From NCBI GenBank assembly GCA_934692625.1, contig CAKUUC010000004.1, forward strand, positions 86,243 through 150,242: 64,000 bases of DNA, read 5' to 3'. Under the pieces are notes generated by a model. It was not told the DNA's origin. It saw only the letters and a list, made by a program, of their open reading frames with translations, and did not search any database. Below are positions 49,881 to 59,003 of the stretch, one piece after another (the stretch's first letter is position 1; the number at the start of each line of letters is the position of its first letter). The position numbers and the translations under genes were made by a program. The DNA is from an uncultured Candidatus Melainabacteria bacterium. Lineage in GTDB: Bacteria; Cyanobacteriota; Vampirovibrionia; Gastranaerophilales; Gastranaerophilaceae.

Positions 49881-50797
49881 ATTTCTATTTCATTTACAGG
49901 TACAAATTTGTATGATTTGGACTTGAATGTTTTTGCTATGACGTTTACAGGTACAGATAAAAATGTGATGATTTCAAATTTGAATATTTTAGCAGGTTCA
50001 ACAGGCGGTGCTATTTCCAATCGAGGTGCATTAAATATTGATTCTGCCAAATTTGAAAACAATACAGTAAGACAAGATGGTTTATCCGATGCGGTGTCAC
50101 ATGTCAGAAATCAATCTTACGGGATTATGATGGGGTTTGACTTTCCTATGTTTGTGACGAAAAATGATTGGAAACTTTTTTCTACAATTTATGGTGCGTA
50201 TATTGGCTCATCACAACAATATGAAAATTCGAATATGTGCCAAAATGGCGGATATGGTGGGTATTTGCTGAGTTTATATAAGAATAATTTTTATGCCGGC
50301 TGGACAATAAATGGTGGTGCAGTTGGTGTAGAAAACCATTATATTGGTAAAAAAGATGATTATGCAATTGTGACAGCAGGTACTGCTTTGAAACTTGCAT
50401 ATAATTGGAAGGTTAAAAGATTGATTTTTCAACCTAATTTCACGACATCATATACATTTTTAAATCCGACAAATCTTGTCAATTTTCAAAGCGTAAATCT
50501 CAGCCAATCGCAAGTTAACGGTCTAATGATATCACCGTCGTTGAGAATTACCTACCGAAATGAAGATGGATTTGAGCCTTATATTTTTGGTGGTTGCGTA
50601 ATTCCTATTATGAGCGATATTCGAGTGAATGCTGATAATATTTCGCTTGATAAAATGAAACTCAATACTTAGGCTCAATTTGCGCAGGAGTGAGAAAACG
50701 CATAAGCGAACGTGTAACTTGTTTTGCAGAAACTATTGTCAGAGTCGGCGGAAGAGTTGGTTGGGGTTTTATGTTTAATATTCAAATTTCTATATAA
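49881..50797 (+). pseudogene. Decayed autotransporter (passenger fragment plus beta-barrel)
   Basis: The first part reads GTDKNVMISNLNILAGSTGG AISNRGALNIDSAKFENN, a parallel beta-helix passenger pattern. It is joined directly to a beta-barrel-like region (SYGIMMGFDFPMF, YGGYLLSLYKNNFYAGWTIN, ...). The frame stops at 50672. A shift near 50651-50665 opens the other frame, YLGSICAGVRKRISERVTCF then GGRVGWGFMF, ending at 50797, which looks like the last barrel strands. There is no signal peptide or start. A large internal deletion and a frameshift are inferred. Confidence 0.6.
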
Positions 50798-50813
50798 ATA
50801 TTTGTATATACTA

Positions 50814-50839
50814 AAAAACACCTCAATAGAGGTGTTTTT
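50814..50839 (-). terminator. Intrinsic terminator after nrdG
   Basis: AAAAACACCTC with GAGGTGTTTTT, loop AATA. A-rich and T-rich flanks on both sides allow use on both strands. Confidence 0.88.
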
Positions 50840-50840
50840 A

Positions 50841-51347
50841 TCAATTAAGTTTTGCAGGTTCTTCGTGAAGAACAACATTTCCTGTTTTTAATGTTTCTTG
50901 AACATTTATGACCCTTTGATTTGAACTTCCGACCCAGTGGAGATTGTTATCATTCAATGCTTTTACAAATCTTCCATCTGCTAAAACGTCGACATATTGC
51001 ATTATCGGTTCATCTTTAACATCTTCCCAACGGAAACCTGTGTATAACCAAACAGTTTTGTTAGGAAATGTTTCTTTAACCTTTTGGGCAAGTCTTGTAA
51101 CTTCTGCACGGTTAAACGGGTGCATAGGGTCACCACCACTGAAAGTAATTCCTGATACGTGGTCTGGAGTCAGAGCGTCCATCAATTCTTTTTCTGCGGC
51201 TTCATCAAACGGAATTCCGCCAGCCAAATCCCAAGTTATCGGGTTTTGACATTCTTCGCAATGGTGTGTACAGCCTGAAACCCATAAAACTACACGCAAT
51301 CCATCGCCATTCAACATATCATCTTTTGTAATATTGTGATAATTCAT
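50841..51347 (-). CDS. nrdG: Anaerobic ribonucleotide reductase activating protein
   Basis: The 168-residue radical SAM activase has CTHHCEEC (Cys26, Cys30, Cys33) and TFSGGDPMHP, the glycine-rich SAM motif. It makes the glycyl radical on NrdD, whose gene lies just upstream on the same strand with a 72-bp gap containing a hairpin. Length is normal for the family. GGAG precedes the ATG. Confidence 0.96.
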   Translation of the reverse strand: MNYHNITKDDMLNGDGLRVVLWVSGCTHHCEECQNPITWDLAGGIPFDEAAEKELMDALTPDHVSGITFSGGDPMHPFNRAEVTRLAQKVKETFPNKTVWLYTGFRWEDVKDEPIMQYVDVLADGRFVKALNDNNLHWVGSSNQRVINVQETLKTGNVVLHEEPAKLN

Positions 51348-51371
51348 CTCTACTCCTTGGAAATATCTTTT

Positions 51372-51401
51372 AAAAGGAGTGAGAATCCCTACACTCCTTT
51401 T
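51372..51401 (-). terminator. Intercistronic hairpin between nrdD and nrdG
   Basis: A 10-bp stem AAAAGGAGTG with CACTCCTTTT; the T-run on the reverse strand is short, so termination may be partial. Confidence 0.55.
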
Positions 51402-51419
51402 TCAAAGATTTTAAATATT

Positions 51420-53687
51420 TTACATAGACACTCTGTCTTTAATTTCTGCCATTTTGTGATCGGCAAGTCTTGAATCCCCCTTAACTCTTGAGTATGCAAG
51501 ATAACCGTTCATTCTGTCGATTTTTGTAAGGTTTTTAGAACCACATTTTGGACAAACATCCATGTTCAATTCTTGGTGTCCGCAATCATCACAATAAGAC
51601 AATGATAAATTTACACCTTCATAAAATCCTTTATCCATAGCACGTTCGAGCAATGTTTCAACCGCTTTTGTGTTGTATGAAATTGGATATTTTACATATT
51701 GAATTTTTCCACCATTGAACAAATCCCAGAATCTGCCTTCAATATCTTGTTTTTGAATTGGGCTGATTTGTTCTGAAACGTGGCAGTGGAATGAATTTGA
51801 TACATAAGGTTTATCAGAAACATTTGCTACAATACCAAATTTATTTCTAAATTGTTTAACTTGTAAACCGCAAAGGTTTTCTGCTGGTGTTCCGTAAATT
51901 GCGTACAAAATACCATCTTTTTCTTTAAATTCTTGAGTTTTCTTGTTGATGTATTCCATAACTTCAAGAGCAAACGCACCATCTTCTGCTAGTGATTTTC
52001 CATTATAAACTTGTTGCAATTCATTCAATGCCGTAATACCAAATGAAGCAGTTGAAGATTCCAAAACAGGTTTAATTTTGTCATGGATACCCAAGTGACC
52101 GCCCAAGAAACCGCCTTCGCAGAAGCCTAATGGGTTGATACTAGCTTTCATTTCACCAAGATAGTTATAAGTTCTGATGTGAATTTTTCTGATTATTTCA
52201 AGATAATAATCCAAAACTTCATAGAAATCTTTACTTTCTTGTTGAGCTTTTGAGTAAATCATTGGTAAATGCAAACTAATTGCACCGATGTTAAATCTAC
52301 CAACAAATACAGGTTTATCGTTTGCATCTGCAGGAGCCTTGCCACCTCTTTCAAACCAAGGAGATAGGAATGCTCTGCAACCCATTGGTGATACTACTCG
52401 TTTATATTTTTTATAAATGCTTGCAACATAACCTTCACCGGTTAAACTCAACCAATCAGGGTACATTGTCTTTTTAGAGCATTCAACACCTGCATGGAAT
52501 AAGTTTTCCAACGGTTTGCCTTCTCCGTGTAAATCTTTGTCATATAAGAACACGATTTTAGGGAACAATACAGGTTTTTTGCAACCTTTTTTACCTTGAC
52601 CGTTTTGACGAGTTTTCAAGCAAGCTAATGTTGCCATTACTTCAAATTCGCTTTGTCCAAGACCTGTTGTTACTGTGATGAACGGATAATCGCCACGAGA
52701 TGAAGCAACTGTGTTAAATTTGTATTCCCAACCTTGGAAACCTTGTTCCATATCATGTTGAACATCTTTCATTGCTTCTTCTTTTGCTTTTTCAAATGAC
52801 AAGCCCATGCAAATATATCTTTCATATTGTTTGTCATAAGTCTTTTTAGCATAAGGAGCCAAAATCTTATCAACCTCAGGAACTGTAAAGCCACCGTATT
52901 GTTGACTTGCTGCAGCCATTACGATATCCCCGATAACATCAAACGCCACATCTAGACTCTTTGGTTCATTGTACCAAATGTTACCCATTTCAAAACCGCC
53001 TGAAAGTACTGATTGAACATCAAACAAACAGCAATTCATTGTGTCACGTCTTGCGCACATATCATGGATATAAATATAACCGTCTTTGATTGCTTGAATT
53101 TCTTCTACGGTCAAGAAGAATTTTTTGTATAATTCTTTGTTTAATTCGTTGAAAATCAAAGATCTTTTTGTTGAAACAAGAGTAGAATCAGCGTTAGCGT
53201 TTTCTTTATCGCCGATGTACATAATTCTTTGAGATTCTTTGTAAACTTTGTCTAACATTGAAACGAAATCTGTTTTATAGTTTCTATAATTTCTATAACT
53301 TTTTGCAACTATCGGATTGATACTTTCTAAAGCACTTTCTACGATATTATGGATTTCAAAGATAGAAATTTCACTTTTTTGCAAATCGCTAACATTTTTA
53401 TTAACGAAATCGCAAATTCTTTTGATATCAGAGTCAGTGAATGTAATCATCATACGAGTTGCAGATTTTTTTACAGCGGCAACAACTTTTTGAACATTAT
53501 AGCTTTCTTTTGTTCCGTCTTTTTTAATAATAAAAACAGTTTCTGGCAGTTTAGAGGCACTGTCAATAACTTGTTTTGAGAACATAACATTTGAATCATG
53601 AACTCTTTTGATAGCATCTGTAACACTGGCTGAAGTTATTCCAACTACATTTCTTTCTTTATTTTTGTTATTAACCGCATTCTGCAT
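51420..53687 (-). CDS. nrdD: Anaerobic ribonucleoside-triphosphate reductase (class III)
   Basis: A complete 755-residue enzyme. The N-terminal ATP-cone regulatory domain covers about residues 48-140 (VFIIKKDGTKESYNVQKVVAA). The catalytic barrel follows, with GDYPFITVTTGLG and CRAFLSPW. The C-terminal zinc site is CDDCGHQELNMDVCPKCG and the glycyl radical loop RMNGYLAYSR, about 30 residues from the end. It makes dNTPs without oxygen. The ATG has GGAGGAG upstream and a leader of about 105 nt with a predicted fold. Confidence 0.97.
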   Translation of the reverse strand: MQNAVNNKNKERNVVGITSASVTDAIKRVHDSNVMFSKQVIDSASKLPETVFIIKKDGTKESYNVQKVVAAVKKSATRMMITFTDSDIKRICDFVNKNVSDLQKSEISIFEIHNIVESALESINPIVAKSYRNYRNYKTDFVSMLDKVYKESQRIMYIGDKENANADSTLVSTKRSLIFNELNKELYKKFFLTVEEIQAIKDGYIYIHDMCARRDTMNCCLFDVQSVLSGGFEMGNIWYNEPKSLDVAFDVIGDIVMAAASQQYGGFTVPEVDKILAPYAKKTYDKQYERYICMGLSFEKAKEEAMKDVQHDMEQGFQGWEYKFNTVASSRGDYPFITVTTGLGQSEFEVMATLACLKTRQNGQGKKGCKKPVLFPKIVFLYDKDLHGEGKPLENLFHAGVECSKKTMYPDWLSLTGEGYVASIYKKYKRVVSPMGCRAFLSPWFERGGKAPADANDKPVFVGRFNIGAISLHLPMIYSKAQQESKDFYEVLDYYLEIIRKIHIRTYNYLGEMKASINPLGFCEGGFLGGHLGIHDKIKPVLESSTASFGITALNELQQVYNGKSLAEDGAFALEVMEYINKKTQEFKEKDGILYAIYGTPAENLCGLQVKQFRNKFGIVANVSDKPYVSNSFHCHVSEQISPIQKQDIEGRFWDLFNGGKIQYVKYPISYNTKAVETLLERAMDKGFYEGVNLSLSYCDDCGHQELNMDVCPKCGSKNLTKIDRMNGYLAYSRVKGDSRLADHKMAEIKDRVSM

Positions 53688-53794
53688 GATAATCTCCTCC
53701 GATTGACGAGTGGCATGCTCTAGGAAACTCCTTTTACACTTCCCGTCAGTACCTTTTTAATGATTTTTTTACACTTTTCTATCCGTAATCTCTT
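53688..53794 (-). promoter_or_regulatory. Structured 5' leader of nrdD
   Basis: On the reverse strand TGACG (53744-53748) pairs with CGTCA (53704-53708) and an inner AGTG pairs with CACT. They enclose an AGGA-GTT-TCCT hairpin and GCATGC. The motif AAGTGTAAAA occurs twice. It matches no riboswitch consensus that I can recall. Confidence 0.4.
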
Positions 53795-53800
53795 TTTATC

Positions 53801-53829
53801 ATTCTAGCATAATTTAAAATAAAAGTTAA
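53801..53829 (-). promoter_or_regulatory. Promoter of nrdDG
   Basis: Reverse strand TTAACT (53824-53829), 17-bp spacer, TAGAAT (53801-53806). The stretch from here to 54020 has no supported gene. Confidence 0.5.
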
Positions 53830-54021
53830 CTGAATTTATTAAAAAATAAATCAACAGGTGGACATTTTTTGAAATAAAATTTCACATAAAATCCTAAAAG
53901 TTATTCAAATCAATGGTTACAGAATTATAAAAAATTTTTGCAAAATATTAAAACATGATAAGAAGGATTAACATTTGTAAAAAATACACTAAATATGACT
54001 CATAAAAATCGGTCAAAAACC

Positions 54022-54049
54022 AAAAAGAGCATGCCTTTGAGCATGCTCT
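54022..54049 (-). terminator. Intrinsic terminator
   Basis: AGAGCATGC with GCATGCTCT (54026-54034, 54041-54049), followed on the reverse strand by TTTTT. It ends the unit of the gene at 54071-55627. Confidence 0.88.
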
Positions 54050-54070
54050 AAGAAGTAGGGTTCATTAATT

Positions 54071-55627
54071 TTATGCTGCTTTATTAAGTTGTTGAGTTTT
54101 GCCTTTTTTTGCTAATTTTGCGTTAACCATTGGTAATAAATAACCGAGTACAATTCCTGAATATAACAATCCTGAGATATGTGCAACATTCAATTTCCAA
54201 AGATTTTTCTTTGCAAATTCACTACCTTTTGCCGCAATTTCAGCATGTGTTTTGAGGTTAACGTTATTTAACCAATGTTTTAACCCTTTTCCTTTTTTAG
54301 TAATATTGAATAGATTTTCTTGTTTTTTATCAAGTAAATTAGCAACACCTTTTGCCGCAAATCCGCCAAATACAAGCCAGTTCAAGAATCCAAAATAATC
54401 ACGGGTTACAGATTCTCTTAGTTCTGTGTTGTTATCAGCAGCCATAAATCTACCGACAATAGTTGCAGCGTAAACAGTTTTGATTGCGTTTCCTGTTGTT
54501 ACTGGGCCAGTAAATTGTAATTTTTTGACGAAATCTTTTGGAGATTTAACTTTCATAACTCCCAAAACCATTGCAACCATACCAACTGATGCTGCAATTT
54601 TTTTGGCTAATAAAAATTTATCTTTCGGTTTCGTTTCGATGGTTTGAGGTTTTTGAGCATAATCTGCATCACCAACAAATCCTTTTTTGCCGGTACGTTT
54701 TTCAGTCAGTTTTCGGTTAATGTATTGGTTTGTCAAACCTAGAGCAGAAGCTCCTGTCAATGCGCCAAAGATTTTAATTTTGTTAACTTTAGAAACTTTT
54801 TTTAGTGCTTTTTCAACATCAATATTTTTGTCAGTGAAAATCTCTTTACCCATTTCGTAGGTGTCACGCAAAATATTTTGTAATTTTTCGTTCCATTTTG
54901 TATTGCCGATATGAATGTTTACATCTCTATTTGCGCCAAGTGCATTAGTCAAACGGAATTCAAGAATTTTCAATATATTTTCTTTGTCAGATTTGGCAAT
55001 GGCTTTGTTGTCAATAATTTCAGCCATTGTGTTAATCATTCCGTCACCGGTTTTTAGTGTTTGTGGTATATTTTTATATTTTTCATCTTGCCATGTAATA
55101 TATAACCAAGAATTTTTATCAACCCAGTTAACATTTTTCCAATCAATATTTGTGAATTTATTTATATTGTTGCCATCTCTGCCGCTAAGATTTTCAAAGA
55201 CGTTACGAACATATTTTTGAGTATTTTCACCTGAATTTTTCCAAGCGGTGTTCAGAGTTTTTACAGAATCATCACTAAACCAAGAATTAGGTTTTAGTTT
55301 AACATCTGGCATGATTTTGTTTGTAACAAGGTGAGAAATTCCAAGTGCTAACAAACCTGCAGATAGACAGTTGATAAAAGTTCCGCTGATTTCTCTGAAA
55401 AATGTTTCAAAACCCGCATCAACGTTTCTGTGTTTTGCATCATAATAAGTTCTAGGACCTACCATAGCGCCAAGGTCGATGAGAACCGCATTTGCCATTT
55501 CGTTCGTGTCTAAGATGTGGAGCACACTTGTCAAAACTCCGTCCATAGCACCTGTAAATTGTGGTTGTTTATAATTTTGTTGTCTTTTTAAATTGGCATT
55601 TGTGTAATTGTTGATTGCTAAATTCAT
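54071..55627 (-). CDS. Large hypothetical membrane protein with N-terminal PQFTG motif
   Basis: The 518-residue protein has at least four hydrophobic helices (INCLSAGLLALGISHLVTNK near 90-110; IFGALTGASALGLTNQY; AASVGMVAMVLGVM; SGLLYSGIVLGYLLPMV at the end). Soluble charged parts lie between. The N-terminus NYKQPQFTGAMDG has the P-x-F-T-G motif also seen in the protein at 47733. It has no recognised catalytic motif. A strong promoter, a short ORF and a terminator-like hairpin precede it, suggesting attenuation. Confidence 0.75.
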   Translation of the reverse strand: MNLAINNYTNANLKRQQNYKQPQFTGAMDGVLTSVLHILDTNEMANAVLIDLGAMVGPRTYYDAKHRNVDAGFETFFREISGTFINCLSAGLLALGISHLVTNKIMPDVKLKPNSWFSDDSVKTLNTAWKNSGENTQKYVRNVFENLSGRDGNNINKFTNIDWKNVNWVDKNSWLYITWQDEKYKNIPQTLKTGDGMINTMAEIIDNKAIAKSDKENILKILEFRLTNALGANRDVNIHIGNTKWNEKLQNILRDTYEMGKEIFTDKNIDVEKALKKVSKVNKIKIFGALTGASALGLTNQYINRKLTEKRTGKKGFVGDADYAQKPQTIETKPKDKFLLAKKIAASVGMVAMVLGVMKVKSPKDFVKKLQFTGPVTTGNAIKTVYAATIVGRFMAADNNTELRESVTRDYFGFLNWLVFGGFAAKGVANLLDKKQENLFNITKKGKGLKHWLNNVNLKTHAEIAAKGSEFAKKNLWKLNVAHISGLLYSGIVLGYLLPMVNAKLAKKGKTQQLNKAA

Positions 55628-55664
55628 TTTTGTTTAAGTTCCCATTTCCCTTTATTTGCATACT

Positions 55665-55688
55665 AAAAAATCCCGTAATGCGGGACTT
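55665..55688 (-). terminator. Terminator-like hairpin in the leader of the membrane protein gene
   Basis: TCCCG-TAATG-CGGGA followed on the reverse strand by TTTTTT. It lies between the short ORF at 55744-55809 and the gene starting at 55627. Confidence 0.7.
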
Positions 55689-55743
55689 CAAAAAATTATT
55701 ATTTTAGGTAAAAATTCAAAAAATTAAATTGACACGCTAAAAC

Positions 55744-55809
55744 CTACAAAGTCCCGTTAGTTGAAACTTTGGAGGAGGAGTTTGAATTGTTAGTCGTGTA
55801 ATTATTCAT
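55744..55809 (-). CDS. Candidate 21-residue leader peptide
   Basis: ATG with AAAAGG upstream. The peptide starts MNNYTTNNSNSSSKVS and is almost only Asn, Ser and Thr. It lies just after a strong promoter and before a terminator-like hairpin. The composition suggests a leader peptide for attenuation, perhaps sensitive to Asn, Ser or Thr tRNA charging; this is inference. Confidence 0.45.
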   Translation of the reverse strand: MNNYTTNNSNSSSKVSTNGTL

Positions 55810-55831
55810 ATCTACCTTTTCTATTACATAT

Positions 55832-55860
55832 ATAGTAACACTGATACAAATATTTGTCAA
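55832..55860 (-). promoter_or_regulatory. Strong promoter for leader peptide and membrane protein gene
   Basis: Reverse strand TTGACA (55855-55860), 17-bp spacer, TACTAT (55832-55837). Confidence 0.75.
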
Positions 55861-55917
55861 TAGGTGTATTTTTTACGATTTAAAAATAATGATAATGAAG
55901 GGGGTTAAAAAGAAAAC

Positions 55918-56050
55918 CAGATTGTTACAAAGCGAACCAACGAACCTATGGTGAGTTGTGTGAGGTGAGTATGCGTAGGCAACGCCGAAGAAGAATAAGA
56001 TAAAATCTACGCAATTAAAATTGCTCGATTTTTAATCTTTTTAGAATGAC
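55918..56050 (+). repeat. 130-bp interspersed repeat, copy B
   Basis: Near-identical to 27916-28050 (same start CAGATTGTTACAAAGCG and same end AGAATGAC). Confidence 0.8.
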
Positions 56051-56106
56051 ATATTCATTGTTGAGCTTTTCAATTTGTCGTGCATAATTTCCAAAAATAA
56101 TATCAA

Positions 56107-56208
56107 CATTACGAAATGTTAAGTTGAATTTCAAATGGCGCAAACCCTTGCTATAATGCCTTTATGGTATGGTATGGTATGGTATGGTATGGTGTGGCGG
56201 GGCGGGGC
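56107..56208 (+). repeat. TATGG element, copy 4 (expanded and truncated)
   Basis: CATTACGAAATGTTAAGTTG box, TATAAT (56152-56157), six TATGG and one TGTGG (56163-56197), then CGGGGCGGGGC. The conserved GTGTACTTATG tail is missing. Two extra units change the reading frame, so the 19-residue peptide is not encoded. The next gene starts at 56360. Confidence 0.85.
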
Positions 56209-56359
56209 AAATTCTGCATACAGCATGTTTTTATAAATCTGTAAGTCAAATTTAAAAATTTAAATGGGGAAATTTCAATTTGTTCTGCAATAGATGTATT
56301 TATTGTTGCGGATAAGTTTGGCTTGTTTACAAAAATCAGAAAATGGAAAGGAAAAAAAC

Positions 56360-57163
56360 ATGACAGAAACTTATTTGTGGCAAGGAGTGCCAAATCAAGG
56401 TTACAACAAATACGGAAATGGTATTATCGGACCTGGAAGTAAAGAATCATTAACTAGAGCAGCAAATTTTCATGCAGGTGCTCCTGCAGGTACTACATAT
56501 CCTGTAACTGACAAAAATTTGATTACAAAAATTGAAGTTTTGAATAAGCCGACAAAAATTCCAAATCGCTGGGGTGGAGTTGGTACTGATTACCGAATGA
56601 AACGTGGTGATTTGCGTATGACTTATGGTTTGCAAGATGTTGGTTATATGGATAACCGTTGGAAAATGCCAGCAGAAGCAAAAGGAAAGGCTAAATTGTT
56701 AGACCAAGCCGGCAGCGTAGAAGTAAAATTGATGGGGGAAACCCACCGTGATGCCAAAACCGGTGAATATTTGTTTGATAGGTTGAAACAAAGAGGGTCT
56801 ACATTCTATGCAGTAAAAGATGCAAATATTGGTGTTACTATTCCAACTCCGGAAATGACTCATATTTTGAGTACTGAAGCGGCTAAAACAGGAGCGGCAG
56901 CTACTGAATTAAAGCCGGGTATGGTAATTGCTCATGATGCCTCTGGGGTTTATTCGCCACCATTAAAAACATTATTGAAAAAGAATAAACCTACAGATGC
57001 AGCGGGAAAAGTTGTTTATGATAAATTAACCAAGTTCCAACATGTTCAAGATTTGGCAACAAAATACGCAAAAGAAGGACATATTCCTGCTGAAAGTGCA
57101 GAAAAATATATTTCAAAAGCTTGGAAATTTGTTCAAAAATGGGCAACAAAAGCGATTGTATAA
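56360..57163 (+). CDS. Hypothetical protein, no recognised domain
   Basis: The start is the ATG at 56360 (MTETYLWQGVPNQGYNKYGN), with AAAGGAAA upstream; earlier in-frame starts lack a site. The 267-residue product is soluble, basic and rich in Gly, Lys and Thr, with a helical C-terminus (AEKYISKAWKFVQKWATKAI). It has no signal peptide. It is a single-gene unit closed by the terminator at 57174. It lies downstream of TATGG element copy 4, which may act as its promoter. Confidence 0.7.
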   Translation: MTETYLWQGVPNQGYNKYGNGIIGPGSKESLTRAANFHAGAPAGTTYPVTDKNLITKIEVLNKPTKIPNRWGGVGTDYRMKRGDLRMTYGLQDVGYMDNRWKMPAEAKGKAKLLDQAGSVEVKLMGETHRDAKTGEYLFDRLKQRGSTFYAVKDANIGVTIPTPEMTHILSTEAAKTGAAATELKPGMVIAHDASGVYSPPLKTLLKKNKPTDAAGKVVYDKLTKFQHVQDLATKYAKEGHIPAESAEKYISKAWKFVQKWATKAIV

Positions 57164-57173
57164 TAATTTAATA

Positions 57174-57210
57174 ATGGCTCGGGTTCAGGTTTGAATCCGA
57201 GTCATTTTTA
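57174..57210 (+). terminator. Intrinsic terminator
   Basis: ATGGCTCGGGTTC with GAATCCGAGTCAT (57174-57186, 57193-57205), two mismatches, followed by TTTTTAT. Confidence 0.85.
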
Positions 57211-57215
57211 TATAT

Positions 57216-58763
57216 TTACATAATAAACTGTAATTGAGAAATTTTTGTATTAATTTCTTGCATCAAGTCTTTGTCATCTGTTTGTTTAGCAAATCCTCTT
57301 GCTTTTTTTAGCAAGTTTGTGGCTTTGCCCAGATTGTTAAATTCAACCATAATATCTGCTGCTGCGAGGTAATTTTGTGCGGTTTTTTGTGGTGTTTCCG
57401 CATCAGAATAACTTTTTGCTGCTTTTGAATAAGATTTTAGCGCTTTTTCAGGTTCTTCAAATTTGACATAGGCTTTGCCAATGTTTGATGCAACGTAGCC
57501 TTTTAGGTTCTCGTTAGAAGTTTCTTCTGCCAAGTCGTTTGCTACATCATAATAATCAAAAGCATCTTTTTCGTACATATCGGTGTAAATGTTTCCGATT
57601 TTGGTAAGTGAAGCGGTTTGAGCAGGTAAATTTTCGGCTTCTCCGGCATGAGAAACAGAACTGAAATAATGCTCAATTGCCGGTGAAATTTGATTAACTT
57701 CATCGTAAATTTGAGCCATTGAGTAGTGTGCTTTTGATTTTACGTTTTCATCAGTTGAAAGTTGGATTGACTGATTGTAACTTTTTAAGGCTTGCGCTAC
57801 GTAATCATGATTATCGTAAATTTTTCCGACTTCATAATAAATTTTACCCGAAGTTTCAGTATCGTCCATTTCAAGTGCACGATTCAATGCTTTTTCAAAA
57901 AGTTTTATTGCTTCTTCCGGTTTGTTTGCGTAAGTGCATTTTTTTGCCTGAACAAATAAACTTTTTAATTGCTTGTCTGTTGGAACTTTTGAAGCAGAAG
58001 TGTTTACTGTTGGTGTAGTTTCGTTAGGTTCAACAGGTTGTTGTGTTTGTACTTGTTGAGAGTCAACAGATTTTGTTTCTTCTTGCGGTTTGGTTTGACT
58101 GGTTGAACCGTCAGGGAATTTAACCAAAAATCTTTCATTAATATCTTCTTCGTTATATTGCAAGTCGATATTTTGTAAAAATAGTGCATCAACCCATTTT
58201 TCTACAACTTGAGAATCCTTGTTTAATGTTTCGGAAATATAATTATCCAAAACTGATGCAGCTGCATTTAGGGTATTTTTTATTAATTTTTTGTCGACAT
58301 TATTTGTGCGAACTTGTTTTTCTACAACTTCTAAATACCCGTCAACTATAGAATTCAGGTCATCAGGTGTTCCGATTGCTTTTGCGGTATTTCTGAAATC
58401 TTTTAAAATTTGTGCAATATTAATTTGATTATCAACGGTTTTTGTTCCGAGTCCTTGCGGTTTTACATCGGTTGTTCCGAGATTTGTTTGAGTATTGGTT
58501 GGTTTTGCATAATTAATATTTGCATTAGGGTAAGCATTTTGAGTTGGTAGTGCAAAATTTTGTTCAGAAGGTCTTGTGTAAGTCGGTTTTTGTTGCTCAA
58601 TATTTTGCAGCCCTTTACTCCGACTGTTTTGGTCGGAAGCTTGTTCTTTTTGTGCTTGTCCGGTTGCGGAAGATTTTTCGTCATCTTCACGCTTTCTGAC
58701 AGTATTTCGCTTGTCAGGTTGCACGTAAGGTCTTTGATATATGTTATTTAAACTAAGCCCCAT
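57216..58763 (-). CDS. TPR protein with disordered N-terminus
   Basis: The 515-residue cytoplasmic protein. Residues 1-120 are Gln/Asn/Pro-rich and low in order. A helical block covers about 130-205. A second Gln/Pro/Thr-rich linker covers about 230-275. At least five tetratricopeptide repeats follow from about 280 to 500 (QAKKCTYANKPEEAIKLFEK, KIYYEVGKIYDNHDYVAQAL, AHYSMAQIYDEVNQISPAIE). It probably acts as a scaffold; partners unknown. The 240 bp upstream to 59003 hold no other gene. Confidence 0.82.
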   Translation of the reverse strand: MGLSLNNIYQRPYVQPDKRNTVRKREDDEKSSATGQAQKEQASDQNSRSKGLQNIEQQKPTYTRPSEQNFALPTQNAYPNANINYAKPTNTQTNLGTTDVKPQGLGTKTVDNQINIAQILKDFRNTAKAIGTPDDLNSIVDGYLEVVEKQVRTNNVDKKLIKNTLNAAASVLDNYISETLNKDSQVVEKWVDALFLQNIDLQYNEEDINERFLVKFPDGSTSQTKPQEETKSVDSQQVQTQQPVEPNETTPTVNTSASKVPTDKQLKSLFVQAKKCTYANKPEEAIKLFEKALNRALEMDDTETSGKIYYEVGKIYDNHDYVAQALKSYNQSIQLSTDENVKSKAHYSMAQIYDEVNQISPAIEHYFSSVSHAGEAENLPAQTASLTKIGNIYTDMYEKDAFDYYDVANDLAEETSNENLKGYVASNIGKAYVKFEEPEKALKSYSKAAKSYSDAETPQKTAQNYLAAADIMVEFNNLGKATNLLKKARGFAKQTDDKDLMQEINTKISQLQFIM

Positions 58764-59003
58764 GCCTGTTTTTTACACCTTTTTACTGCATCTTACCATT
58801 ATATTTTTAGCATAATTTCTATAAAAATAGGTCATACTTTTGTAGGATTTCTGCCATGATTTATTTAAGTTTTTAGCGCAAAAAGTCAACGGGCATGTTC
58901 AGAAATTTTACTTTATTTTTCTTACGAAATGTAAATTATTTGACAAAATGTCATGACAAACAGATGTTATTATTCTATCATTCTTATATAATTTGGAGGA
59001 AAA

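Noticed and set aside
53688..53794. nrdD leader as a cobalamin riboswitch
   Set aside because: GCCACT resembles part of the B12 box, but the rest of the conserved core and the required length are missing.
57174..57210. GGTTTGAATCC as a tRNA T-arm
   Set aside because: There is no acceptor stem, D-arm or anticodon arm; it is the stem of an intrinsic terminator. No tRNA was found elsewhere.
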